A stretch of 64,000 nucleotides of DNA from Candidatus Saganbacteria bacterium (lineage in GTDB: Bacteria; Margulisbacteria; WOR-1; XYC2-FULL-46-14; XYC2-FULL-37-10), in the NCBI GenBank assembly GCA_016223245.1, contig JACRPL010000011.1:1-64000 (forward strand). The letters run 5' to 3'. Made by a program: the position numbers and the translations under genes. This document shows positions 16,299-23,866 of this stretch, piece after piece. The stretch's first letter is position 1; every line of letters begins with the position of its first letter. The notes under the pieces were generated by a model. It searched no databases, was not told the origin of the DNA, and saw only the letters and a program-made list of their open reading frames with translations.

Positions 16299-16669
16299 GA
16301 AAACACCTCTTTTGTTTTTGCAAAATGATAATCAGCTGTTTTTTTGTCGTATCGCAATACAGGGCCTTTATGGGAAATATCCGGATAACGAGCCGGCTGA
16401 TAATGCGGATTTAATTGTTCGATATAATTTTTGAATTCAATGGGCGGGTCCAGCCCGCTTTCCTCAAGAAGAAATATTAAATTGTGGACTCTTTTGGGTT
16501 CTTTGCCCATATCAACAAGTATTGTTTTTAATATTTTCTCGATGGCTTGTTGGCAATGAAGAACAGCTAATTGATAAGAATAATGTGATTTTGGATGTAA
16601 AACTAGAACTTCTGCCGCTTCTAAATCTGCCTTTGCGTATTCAAGCCATTTTTGAACTAAATATTTCAT
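16265..16669 (-). CDS. HEPN-domain protein (HEPN/MNT pair)
   Basis: The 134-residue helical protein matches the HEPN family: a YAKADLEAAEVL first helix, HCQQAIEKILK in the second, RVHNLIFLLEESG, and the RYPD motif after the last loop. The canonical nuclease R-x(4-6)-H is not obvious; RVHNL with a later H may substitute. It precedes and overlaps the MNT gene, the usual order. A GGGAGGGAAG Shine-Dalgarno precedes ATG. A toxin role is inferred from family only. Confidence 0.85.
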   Translation of the reverse strand: MKYLVQKWLEYAKADLEAAEVLVLHPKSHYSYQLAVLHCQQAIEKILKTILVDMGKEPKRVHNLIFLLEESGLDPPIEFKNYIEQLNPHYQPARYPDISHKGPVLRYDKKTADYHFAKTKEVFSWIEKKLSHKE

Positions 16670-16775
16670 AAAAAAACACTTCCCTCCCAGATGAAATTTC
16701 TAAAATCACTAAACGATAATATATTGTACCAGATTACAAGAATTTGGGTAAGCGCAATAATAGGAGGAAACAAAA

Positions 16776-16853
16776 ATGGCAATTGGTGAAGGTGTCGTAA
16801 GAGCGCGCATAATTAAGTTCAGGGCTTATTCCTGTTCCTCCTGCGCTCCTTGA
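16776..16853 (+). CDS. 25-codon micro-ORF with strong ribosome-binding site
   Basis: AGGAGGAA (16762-16769) stands six bases before ATG 16776. The frame encodes MAIGEGVVRARIIKFRAYSC and stops at 16851 inside a palindromic repeat. It could be a real small protein, a leader peptide, or the 5' remnant of a gene cut short by the repeat. The N-terminus MAI resembles that of the neighbouring TPR gene only superficially. Confidence 0.35.
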   Translation: MAIGEGVVRARIIKFRAYSCSSCAP

Positions 16854-16932
16854 GCTTCGGAGGACGAATTAAAAATTACCCGGCTTTGGTGAGTAGTCCC
16901 GATCTAATAACGGGATTGAAAGCTAAAGCTGG
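16835..16932. repeat. Cluster of palindromes; possible terminator of the TPR gene
   Basis: TCCTCC (16836-16841) pairs with GGAGGA (16859-16864) around an inner GCTC/GAGC stem. Further on CCCGGCTTT and AAAGCTGGG enclose TCCCG/CGGGA. On the minus strand this second structure follows the TPR stop and precedes a TAATTTTTAA stretch, so it may terminate that transcript. Confidence 0.45.
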
Positions 16933-16935
16933 GCA

Positions 16936-17859
16936 CTATTTCTTCTCTTTCTTTAATTTCAATTCTTCTTCAACCATTTTGACTTTTTGTGCGATGTAAG
17001 GATCGAGCCCTTCTATCTGGTTTAGTTCCCTTAACAAAGCGATAGCTTTCGGCTGGCGGCTTATTTCGGCGAGCTCCAGCTTGGCGCGGGCTGCGAGGTC
17101 GGTATAAGCGCCCGGAAATTTAATGATTTCTGTTAACGTTTTTTCAGCTTTCTTAAGATCCGAAAATTTCGCCCTTCTTCTTAGCAATTGGGCTCTGATC
17201 AGCTTGGTTTTTAGCGCGACGTAATCTCCAGGTCTTTCCCTTAATAATCTTTCCGCCCTGTCGCACAAAGTTATCGCTTCGGTAAGTTTTTTCGGGAAGT
17301 GGTAGAGGACAAGCTCTGCTTTGCCGAGCATTCCGCGGGCTCTGAAATACCAATGTGCCTTTCTTTCTTTTATTAATTTTTCATGAAGGCGCATGGCGAT
17401 CGTGTGATCTTTTGCTTTTTTATCGTCGCGAACAAGCCTAAGATCGGCTTCGATCGCGTAAGTTTTTGCCATAAAAAAATCGGATAGGTCGGTTTTGAGG
17501 TTTTTCCTTGCCGTTTCGCAAAGGGCCAAGGCGCTTTTTATAGCATCCGGCTTGATCCCGGGAGTTAAAAGTTCGGCTCGACCGATCTGGGCCCTGGCCC
17601 TCAAATATTCGGACCCGTAATTCTGCAGTATCTCGCTATATATCCCTTCAGCCCTTGCATAATCTCCGGGATTGTTGCGCCCGACCAGGGAGTCCGCCAG
17701 CCGGAATTTGATCTCCCCGATGTCCGATCTGAAAGGAAAGCTCTTAATAAGTTTTGTATCCCTTTCGATCAGCTTGTCGAGCTTTTCTTTTTCAGACGGG
17801 GCGGGGTAGTCGGTTTCCATCTGCATCGAGAATTCGGTAATTGGCGATACTATTGCCAT
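16936..17859 (-). CDS. TPR-like repeat protein
   Basis: This 307-residue soluble protein is built from helical pairs of tetratricopeptide character, for example KFRLADSLVGRNNPGDYARAEG... and later RAQIGRAELL and LAARAKLELAEIS. No catalytic motif, signal peptide or membrane segment is visible, so it is probably a scaffold. AAGGAG lies eight bases before ATG. Its start region overlaps the -35 of the divergent rnc promoter. Function unknown. Confidence 0.72.
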   Translation of the reverse strand: MAIVSPITEFSMQMETDYPAPSEKEKLDKLIERDTKLIKSFPFRSDIGEIKFRLADSLVGRNNPGDYARAEGIYSEILQNYGSEYLRARAQIGRAELLTPGIKPDAIKSALALCETARKNLKTDLSDFFMAKTYAIEADLRLVRDDKKAKDHTIAMRLHEKLIKERKAHWYFRARGMLGKAELVLYHFPKKLTEAITLCDRAERLLRERPGDYVALKTKLIRAQLLRRRAKFSDLKKAEKTLTEIIKFPGAYTDLAARAKLELAEISRQPKAIALLRELNQIEGLDPYIAQKVKMVEEELKLKKEKK

Positions 17860-17887
17860 TGATATTTCTCCTTATTTAATGTATTAT
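17859..17887 (+). promoter_or_regulatory. Promoter of rnc-pyrC
   Basis: TTGATA (17859-17864) and TATTAT (17882-17887) are 17 bases apart. Initiation would fall at about 17894-17895, two or three bases before ATG 17897, so the rnc message is predicted to be essentially leaderless. No Shine-Dalgarno is visible. Confidence 0.55.
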
Positions 17888-17896
17888 ATCATATCA

Positions 17897-18589
17897 ATGC
17901 AACGCGATAAAGAGCTAGCAGAACTTGAGAAAAAACTTGGAATATCCTTCCTGAATAAACAGCTTTTGAACCAATCACTCACCCATGCGTCTTTTGCACA
18001 CGAAGAAAAAATACCCGATAACGAAAGATTGGAATTTTTGGGCGACGCGGTGATCAAACTTGTGATATCCGAATATATTTACAATAAATTCCCATCAAGG
18101 CCGGAAGGCGATCTTACGAAAATCCGAGCCACAGTCATTTCCGACGAAACTTTGGCCCGCGAAGCGAATACCGTTAAACTTGGAGAATATTTGCTCCTAT
18201 CTGAGAATGAAAAGAAAACAGGCGGCGACCGCAGAAAATCAAATGTCGCAAACGCGTTCGAATCCCTTGTTGGCGCGATCTATTTGGATGCGGGCCTCGG
18301 GAAAGTCCGGGATTTTCTGCTTGATTTCCTAAGAGCAGAGATCGACAAGGTAAGCCGGGAGGGGTATATCAAGGACTACAAATCCGCACTGCAGGAATTT
18401 GTCCAAAAGAAAAAATGGCTGCTTCCCCAATATAAGGTTCTAAAAGAATTGGGGCCAAGGCATGAGAAATTATTCGTGATCGGGGTCAAAATCAAAGGGA
18501 AGATAATGGGCGAAGGCCGCGGCATGAACAAGAAAGAAGCCGAACAAAAAGCCGCCGAAGAAGCCCTGAAGGCTCTCCAATGCATGTAA
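17897..18589 (+). CDS. rnc: Ribonuclease III
   Basis: RNase III cleaves double-stranded RNA in rRNA maturation and mRNA decay. The signature DNERLEFLGDAVIKLVIS, the second acidic site ESLVGAIYLDAG and a C-terminal double-stranded RNA-binding domain ending KKEAEQKAAEEALKAL are all present. ATG 17897 (MQRDKELAELEKKLG) gives a 230-residue protein of usual length and sits at the predicted transcription start. An ATG at 17879 lies inside the promoter. The 3' end overlaps pyrC by 10 bases. Confidence 0.95.
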   Translation: MQRDKELAELEKKLGISFLNKQLLNQSLTHASFAHEEKIPDNERLEFLGDAVIKLVISEYIYNKFPSRPEGDLTKIRATVISDETLAREANTVKLGEYLLLSENEKKTGGDRRKSNVANAFESLVGAIYLDAGLGKVRDFLLDFLRAEIDKVSREGYIKDYKSALQEFVQKKKWLLPQYKVLKELGPRHEKLFVIGVKIKGKIMGEGRGMNKKEAEQKAAEEALKALQCM

Positions 18590-19863
18590 TAATAAAAGAT
18601 GGGACGATACTTGATGCAAGATCTCAAAAAGAGATTAAAGCGGATATTCTAATAGAAAACGGAAAGATAAAAGAAATCGGAAAAAATCTTAAGGGCCCGG
18701 CAAATACGACCATAATCGATGCTGAAGGGCTATTGGTCTCTCCGGGACTTATTGATATGCATTGCCATTTAAGGGATCCAGGCGATCCGGAAGACGAATC
18801 TATTGAATCGGGAACAAGATCTGCGGCGCTTGGCGGATTTACGACGATCGCCTGTATGCCAAATACAAATCCACCTCTCGATAATTCCGCCATGATCAAA
18901 TATATTACCTCAAAATCAAAACAGGTCGGAGTTGTAAACGTTCTTCCTGTAGGCGCTGTCACAAAAGGTCTTTTGGGAAGACATCTAACAGAAATGGGAA
19001 AGATGATCGAGGAAGGGGCCGTAGCATTTTCTGACGATGGAATGCCGGTTTCAAATTCGCAAGTAATGAGGCATGCTCTTGAATACGCGAAAATATTCGG
19101 GACCACGATCATTTCACACTCCGAAGATCTAGAGCTGTCCGCGGAAGGGCAGATGAACGAAGGGGGCCTCTCAACGATACTTGGCCTGAAGGGGATCCCC
19201 GCTCTTGCTGAAGAGACTGCCATTGCAAGAGATATCGACCTGGCAAGCCAATTTGGCCCGATACATATAACCCATGTTTCAACCGCAAAGTCAGTAGATA
19301 TTATCAGGGAAGCGAAAAAGAAAGGCATTCCGGTCACTGCCGATACCTGCCCCCATTACTTTTCGCTTACAGAAAATGCTGTTGAAGGATACAACACACT
19401 TGCCAAAGTCAATCCCCCATTAAGGACGCAAGACGATGTCGAGGCGATAAAAAAGGGACTAAAAGACGGGACGATCGACGCGATAGCGACCGATCATGCC
19501 CCGCACAAAGCTGAAAAGAAAAATGTCGAATTCGCTTCCGCCGCCAAGGGATCGGTCGGGTTTGAGACAGCCCTTTCACTGTCACTAGCGGAATTAAAGC
19601 CTTTATTAAGCGTAAATCAAATAATTGAAAAATTAACTTTAGCCCCATCAATAATATTGGGCATTCACAAAGGTGAAATTAAAGTTGGCGCCGATGCAGA
19701 CATAACGATTATCGACCCAAACGCGGAATATGAAATTAATATTGAGGCTTTTGTCTCGAGATCAAAAAATTCCCCATTCGATAAAAGATTCGTCCGAGGC
19801 AAAGTCCTTCACACTATCGTCTCTGGTAGAATAGTGGTCAGAGATGGTCGACTTGTGCAGTAA
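18580..19863 (+). CDS. pyrC: Dihydroorotase, class I
   Basis: This 427-residue amidohydrolase closes the dihydroorotate ring in pyrimidine synthesis. The metal site is visible as DMHCHLRDPG (H61, H63), and ATDHAPHK near 304 supplies the catalytic Asp. MPNTNPPLDN and HITHVSTAKS are also typical. The length and motif set match PyrC type I, the form that often works with an aspartate carbamoyltransferase. No other pyr gene is nearby. Its 3' end overlaps the following ORF by 20 bases. Confidence 0.95.
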   Translation: MHVIIKDGTILDARSQKEIKADILIENGKIKEIGKNLKGPANTTIIDAEGLLVSPGLIDMHCHLRDPGDPEDESIESGTRSAALGGFTTIACMPNTNPPLDNSAMIKYITSKSKQVGVVNVLPVGAVTKGLLGRHLTEMGKMIEEGAVAFSDDGMPVSNSQVMRHALEYAKIFGTTIISHSEDLELSAEGQMNEGGLSTILGLKGIPALAEETAIARDIDLASQFGPIHITHVSTAKSVDIIREAKKKGIPVTADTCPHYFSLTENAVEGYNTLAKVNPPLRTQDDVEAIKKGLKDGTIDAIATDHAPHKAEKKNVEFASAAKGSVGFETALSLSLAELKPLLSVNQIIEKLTLAPSIILGIHKGEIKVGADADITIIDPNAEYEINIEAFVSRSKNSPFDKRFVRGKVLHTIVSGRIVVRDGRLVQ

Positions 19864-20728
19864 ATCCAAACTTCCAACATCCAACTTCCAATTTGGTTTT
19901 TGGCATATTATTTTTGGGATTTGTTTGGTTGTTGGAAGTTTGATGTTGGGATTTTTTCTTTTAGGGTGCGGCGTAGATCAAGGCGTCAAAACAATCTCGG
20001 TTTCCTCTTCGTCAAAAACTATCGGCTTAAATAAGACGCAGCAATTTTACGCTTATGCTTTTGATGCGTCGAACGCGACGGTTTCAAAGACCTTCACGTG
20101 GGGAGTTGAAGGGTCGATAGGAACAATAGACGCAGCCGGATTTTTTTACGCGGGGGCCTCGCCAGGGTCAGGCTCTATTTCCGCTTCTGTTGATGGGGTG
20201 ACGGGCAAATCGACTGTCGTAGTCACAACAAAAGGGACAATAACAGGAAAAATAATAAACCAAGCGGGCGATCGAATATCGGACGTCATAATTACTGCAT
20301 CATCGCTTTCGGCGACATCAAATACAAGCGGCGATTATTCCATAAACGGCGTCGCATATGGGACATTCGAGGTTAAGACCCGGGAAAACATATTATACCT
20401 TTCAGCAACAACCGAAGCTTTTGTTTTGACCGGTGAATCAACCACGGCAAATATCACGCTTAATGACCGTTTTTCGGTCAAAAATGAAAATATAAGCGGA
20501 AATCCCATAACCATTTCAGGGAAAGTGCAAAATAACGGGACAACAGAGGCAGCCGGTGTTTCAATAATGTATTCTTTTTACGATGCTGACGGGAACCTGT
20601 CTTCTTCGGCAACACGAAACCTTGGAAACATTTCGGCGCAAAGCTCAAGCTCATTTAATTTGTCGCCCACTCCGATAATCAGCGCTTACTCAAGGGTTGC
20701 AAAGACGGTTTCCGCTGCAGGATTCTGA
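19844..20728 (+). CDS. Ig-like/carboxypeptidase-regulatory-like lipoprotein
   Basis: This 294-residue protein ends its signal segment with the lipobox FFLLGCG and then carries a Big_2-like Ig domain (VSSSSKTIGLNKTQQFYAYA), a carboxypeptidase-regulatory-like module (GTITGKIINQAG then SGDYSINGV), and a CARDB-like C-terminal domain. It is probably an outer-membrane or periplasmic lipoprotein with a binding role. The N-terminal 36 residues are encoded by an AT-rich inverted repeat, so the hydrophobic export segment appears repeat-derived. The start is uncertain; ATG 19844 lies within pyrC. Confidence 0.72.
   Translation: MVDLCSKSKLPTSNFQFGFWHIIFGICLVVGSLMLGFFLLGCGVDQGVKTISVSSSSKTIGLNKTQQFYAYAFDASNATVSKTFTWGVEGSIGTIDAAGFFYAGASPGSGSISASVDGVTGKSTVVVTTKGTITGKIINQAGDRISDVIITASSLSATSNTSGDYSINGVAYGTFEVKTRENILYLSATTEAFVLTGESTTANITLNDRFSVKNENISGNPITISGKVQNNGTTEAAGVSIMYSFYDADGNLSSSATRNLGNISAQSSSSFNLSPTPIISAYSRVAKTVSAAGF
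19868..19952. repeat. AT-rich inverted repeat with CTTCCAAC words
   Basis: AAACTTCCAACA (19868-19879) and TGTTGGAAGTTT (19930-19941) form a perfect 12-base inverted repeat. It overlies the signal segment of the lipoprotein. The same CTTCCAAC vocabulary flanks the S23 gene near 53920 and 54389. Confidence 0.6.
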
Positions 20729-20783
20729 ACTCTGACGAAAAACGATCAACTTCCCAGGCATACGAATTGCTGTATTATATTTT

Positions 20784-21752
20784 ATGAAAGAGACGATATC
20801 CAAATTGGTTTCAAATGCTATCGAGGCCAAAGCATCGGATATTCATATCGAACCCCGTGAAGAATTTGTAAGGGTAAGGTTCAGGATCGACGGAATATTG
20901 GAAGAGCAAGAAACCATGCCAAAAAGCCAGCAGTCGCCGCTTATTTCTGCTATCAAAGTCATGGTCAACCTGGATGTCGCAGAAAGCAGGGTCCCCCAGG
21001 ACGGAAGGCACAATTTTCGGCATAAGAAAAAACATTATGACTTAAGGGCATCAACCCTGCCTACGATCCACGGAGAAAAGATCGTAATAAGAATATTAGA
21101 GCGCGGATTTATACAAATAGGCCTTGACGATATAGGATTTTGCAATGAAGACCTCATCCTTTACAGGAAAATGATCTCAAAAAGGAGCGGGATGATCTTG
21201 ATAATCGGGCCGACGGGTTCGGGAAAAACAACCACCCTTTATGCTTCGCTAAACGAATTAAACAATAAAGAATATAATATTGTTGCCGTAGAGGACCCGA
21301 TCGAATATAAATTGCCGGGGATAAACCAGGTTCAGGTCAACAATAAGTCCGGTTTGAGCTTCCCTAAGATATTAAGGGCAGTGCTTAGGCAGGATCCCGA
21401 TATTATTTTGATCGGGGAGATAAGGGATCTGGAAACCGCTAGGATCGCCGTTCAAGCCGCGCTTACAGGGCATCTGGTGCTTTCAACCCTTCACACAAAA
21501 GATGCCAAAGGCGCGGCAACAAGGCTTGTAGAACTTGGGATCGAGGATTATCTTGTGAGAGATGTTTTGATCGGAACAATCGCCCAAAGATTGGTAAGAG
21601 TAAAGCCGTCAGGAAGGAGAGCCATATTTGAATTAATGACTGGATTTGAACCGCAAGAAAATATGAGGACGCTAAAAGACGAAGCGAAAAAATTATTGGA
21701 TGAAGGGCTTACAACAAGGGATGAAATATTAAGAGTGTTGGAAATTGATTAG
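20784..21752 (+). CDS. GspE/PilB-type secretion ATPase, short form
   Basis: This 322-residue ATPase drives type II secretion or type IV pilus assembly. SDIHIEPRE at the N-terminus, Walker A GPTGSGKTTTLYASL (near 140), the Asp box EDPIEY, Walker B DPDIILIGEIRDLETA and the His box LSTLHTKDA are all present. The N-terminal N1 domain and the tetracysteine zinc motif of full GspE/PilB are missing, so it resembles the PilT/PilU-size members. TATTAT lies a few bases upstream of ATG, so it may also be leaderless. Confidence 0.9.
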   Translation: MKETISKLVSNAIEAKASDIHIEPREEFVRVRFRIDGILEEQETMPKSQQSPLISAIKVMVNLDVAESRVPQDGRHNFRHKKKHYDLRASTLPTIHGEKIVIRILERGFIQIGLDDIGFCNEDLILYRKMISKRSGMILIIGPTGSGKTTTLYASLNELNNKEYNIVAVEDPIEYKLPGINQVQVNNKSGLSFPKILRAVLRQDPDIILIGEIRDLETARIAVQAALTGHLVLSTLHTKDAKGAATRLVELGIEDYLVRDVLIGTIAQRLVRVKPSGRRAIFELMTGFEPQENMRTLKDEAKKLLDEGLTTRDEILRVLEID

Positions 21753-22078
21753 TTCGGACTGCCGCCTCCACCTGATCCTGCGCCTCCGCCTGTCCCAGCT
21801 CCCGCTCCTTGTCCCGCTTGTGCTGAAGCTACGGCCCCGAATGTTGCCATAAGAAGCGATGCGAGGGCTACTATCCTATTGAATACCGCGGGTATAGCGG
21901 TTTCAACGGTTATTGCGACACATCGATGGCACTTGAGGCAGATCTTAAATTGGGCTTTTTGGGGAGAACAAGTTTTTCCTTTATAAAATATGCATTGCAG
22001 TTCTTCATCTTTTTTAGGACGCTTCAATTGCGCTTGTTCGGTTCTAGCGGAATCGATCTTATTTACTTCAAAGCTCAT
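21749..22078 (-). CDS. Small Cys-rich protein with Gly-rich tail
   Basis: I do not recognise this 109-residue protein. It has a polar N-terminus (MSFEVNKIDSARTEQAQLKR), a Cys-containing centre (CIFY, CSPQ, CLKCHRC), a hydrophobic helix (about 58-84) and an Ala/Gly-rich C-terminus. The hydrophobic segment could be a membrane anchor. Its stop overlaps the convergent ATPase end by four bases. An AGGAG-like site precedes the start. Confidence 0.55.
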   Translation of the reverse strand: MSFEVNKIDSARTEQAQLKRPKKDEELQCIFYKGKTCSPQKAQFKICLKCHRCVAITVETAIPAVFNRIVALASLLMATFGAVASAQAGQGAGAGTGGGAGSGGGGSPN

Positions 22079-22088
22079 TTATGGTCTC

Positions 22089-22756
22089 CTATTTATTAAG
22101 AGGATATTCGAGAACTGTCCGGAACGCAAGGCTTTCTGGGTCTTGCCAATCCCCATTATCCATTACAAGATCTAAACGGATGCCTGCTCCGTTCTCGCTA
22201 TGGAATTGATACGCAGGTTCAACCCTTCTTTGCCTTTCATCTCTTGCACCCCAATAAGATGCTATCGTGAGAAGACGTGCTCCTTCAAATTCAAATCTTA
22301 CGCCTAATGCGTCGGTTACAAGCCGTCTGCCGGTCGATTCGGCTACGAATCTAACAGTTCTAGATGCGGGATCCTGGGTGAAAATCAGTTTAGTCCCAAG
22401 CATTTTTTCCACATATGCTCTAAGGCCCATTGGCGGGGTAAATGTTAAAAGATTTCTTACAGCAGGATGGGCAACAGCTTCAAGTCCAACTGTATGAGCA
22501 TGCAATTGGCCGAGGCTTCTTTCTCTTCCTCCGATAACCGCTTTGAATCCTCCGAATGTGGGATCAACAGTAACCATTGGACAGAGCCAAGTATAGTTAA
22601 GCCCGGGTTTTGAGTTTTTAATCTGACGTTATATAGATTTGCAAGTTCTCTTGGGTCGTATCCGCGCCCGGCCCTTATTTCGAAAGTTGCCCTTGTCCCG
22701 CCTTTTGTTGCAACTTCGTATCTATTAATTATGCGAGGAGCAAATGAGGCCGTCAT
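22089..22756 (-). pseudogene. Unknown protein gene split by a one-base frameshift
   Basis: Two overlapping frames look like one gene. The first (22756 to about 22604) encodes MTASFAPRIINRYEVATKGG up to LKTQNPG. The second (to 22089) continues NYTWLCPMVTVDPTFGGFKA. They join if one G is restored in CCCGGG at 22602-22607, giving about 222 residues. Past that point the first frame reads as a shifted version of the second, ending in low-quality sequence. It may be a true break, an assembly error or recoding. No family recognised; no signal peptide. Confidence 0.55.
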
Positions 22757-22923
22757 TATATTTCATCTTTCCTTTTTGACAGTAAACTTGCGTTAAAAAG
22801 CTTTCTCTTTAAGGCGCCTGTATGGCCTGATCGTTCAAGATATTCCAAGAATTTCTGATAATCCGATGAGTTTGAAAAGTCTTCCCCCGAGCTCTTTTTT
22901 GAGAGGGTATTGCATATATGCAC
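22756..22923 (-). CDS. Small helical protein, 55 residues
   Basis: A frame from GTG 22923 encodes MHICNTLSKKSSGEDFSNSS then DYQKFLEYLERSGHTGALKR and ends at a TAATG junction with the next gene. The tight junction and charged helical content favour a real gene, but the GTG lacks a Shine-Dalgarno and the start is uncertain. Function unknown. Confidence 0.4.
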   Translation of the reverse strand: MHICNTLSKKSSGEDFSNSSDYQKFLEYLERSGHTGALKRKLFNASLLSKRKDEI

Positions 22924-22981
22924 CGTATTAGTTTATCCGACATATAAATTGAAAATTTCACTTTTTGGGCATGAAATTTTA

Positions 22982-22990
22982 TGTTATCCT
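22982..22990 (+). promoter_or_regulatory. Extended -10 of plsC, predicted leaderless
   Basis: TG-T-TATCCT lies at 22982-22990, with six bases to ATG 22997 and no Shine-Dalgarno. The -35 region is poor, as expected when an extended -10 is used. Confidence 0.45.
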
Positions 22991-22996
22991 TTTATC

Positions 22997-23710
22997 ATGA
23001 GATTGGTTAGATCAATAATCTTCTATTTCGCGCTCGTAGCATCGTTTTTTGTCGGGACTTTTCTTGCAATTATTCTTGCGATGTTCTCATCTCCAAAAGA
23101 TAGATATAAAATATTCCAAAAAACAGGCCGCATATGGGCTAGCTTTCTTGCATATGTCAGCGGAATACCGGCTGAAGTTTCGGGGCTTGAGAATATTCCA
23201 AAAGATGAAGCAGTGATCTTTGCTTCAAACCACCAAGGGGCTGCCGATATCCTTATTTTGCTTGCGTTTCTTCCTGTAAACTTTGCTTTTATCATTAAAA
23301 AAGAACTTTTTTCCGTGCCAATTTTTGGATGGTACCTTAGGCAGGCCAAATATGTCGGCGTTGACCGCGGAACAAGAAAAGGGGCGGCGGATTTCATAAA
23401 AAACGGCAGCGAAAACCTAAAAAACGGCGACCATATTATGATATTCCCCGAGGGGACAAGAAGCCCCGATGGGAATTTGCAGGAATTCAAAAGAGGAAGC
23501 CTTATACTTGCGTTTAAAGCCAAGGTTCGAGTTGTTCCAATTGCAATTAATGGCAGTTATAATATACTCCCCAAAAAAAGCTTGTTGTTGAATCCGGCAC
23601 CCGTCAAAATGAAGATCGGTAAGCCGATATCTCTTAAAAAGTTTGAAGGGAACCATGATCTTGCGAATAAAGAATTGCGTGAAGTTATCCAATCGATGCT
23701 TTTGCGATAA
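22997..23710 (+). CDS. plsC: 1-acyl-glycerol-3-phosphate acyltransferase
   Basis: This 237-residue membrane enzyme makes phosphatidic acid. An N-terminal membrane segment (about 5-30) precedes the catalytic NHQGAAD (H79, D84) and the phosphate-binding FPEGTRS (near 153). ATG 22997 is chosen over an upstream ATG at 22910 because it begins the family N-terminus and sits at the predicted transcription start. The last codons contain one copy of a 17-base direct repeat that recurs at the 3' end of radA. Confidence 0.93.
   Translation: MRLVRSIIFYFALVASFFVGTFLAIILAMFSSPKDRYKIFQKTGRIWASFLAYVSGIPAEVSGLENIPKDEAVIFASNHQGAADILILLAFLPVNFAFIIKKELFSVPIFGWYLRQAKYVGVDRGTRKGAADFIKNGSENLKNGDHIMIFPEGTRSPDGNLQEFKRGSLILAFKAKVRVVPIAINGSYNILPKKSLLLNPAPVKMKIGKPISLKKFEGNHDLANKELREVIQSMLLR
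23687..23703. repeat. 17-base direct repeat, left copy
   Basis: ATCCAATCGATGCTTTT lies in the final codons of plsC and recurs exactly at 27677-27693. The two copies bracket the HEAT-DUF58-transglutaminase gene. Confidence 0.7.
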
Positions 23711-23713
23711 AGG

Positions 23714-23784
23714 GAGACTAGTTAGGAACCTGCGAGTGAACCCTGCCTGCCGGTAGGCACGGCTCGCGGTTCCTAACCAGTCTC
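23714..23784. repeat. Palindromic repeat downstream of plsC
   Basis: GAGACTAGTTAGGAACC (23714-23730) pairs with GGTTCCTAACCAGTCTC (23768-23784) with one mismatch, around an inner CCTGCCGG motif. It may end plsC transcription. A second copy of the element is at 33179-33257. Confidence 0.75.
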
Positions 23785-23866
23785 AAAGGGTTCTTTTTAG
23801 CCATTCTACGTAACGCAGTTATTTATAGCTGAAATCCGTCCCTGTTTTTAACGATATATATATATA

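Noticed and set aside
16879-16936. Possible cyclic-di-GMP riboswitch
   Set aside because: The structure is a nested palindrome without the conserved GEMM core; a terminator or repeat explains it better.
22910-22996. Longer N-terminus for PlsC from ATG 22910
   Set aside because: It adds 29 non-conserved residues and would lie upstream of the predicted transcription start.
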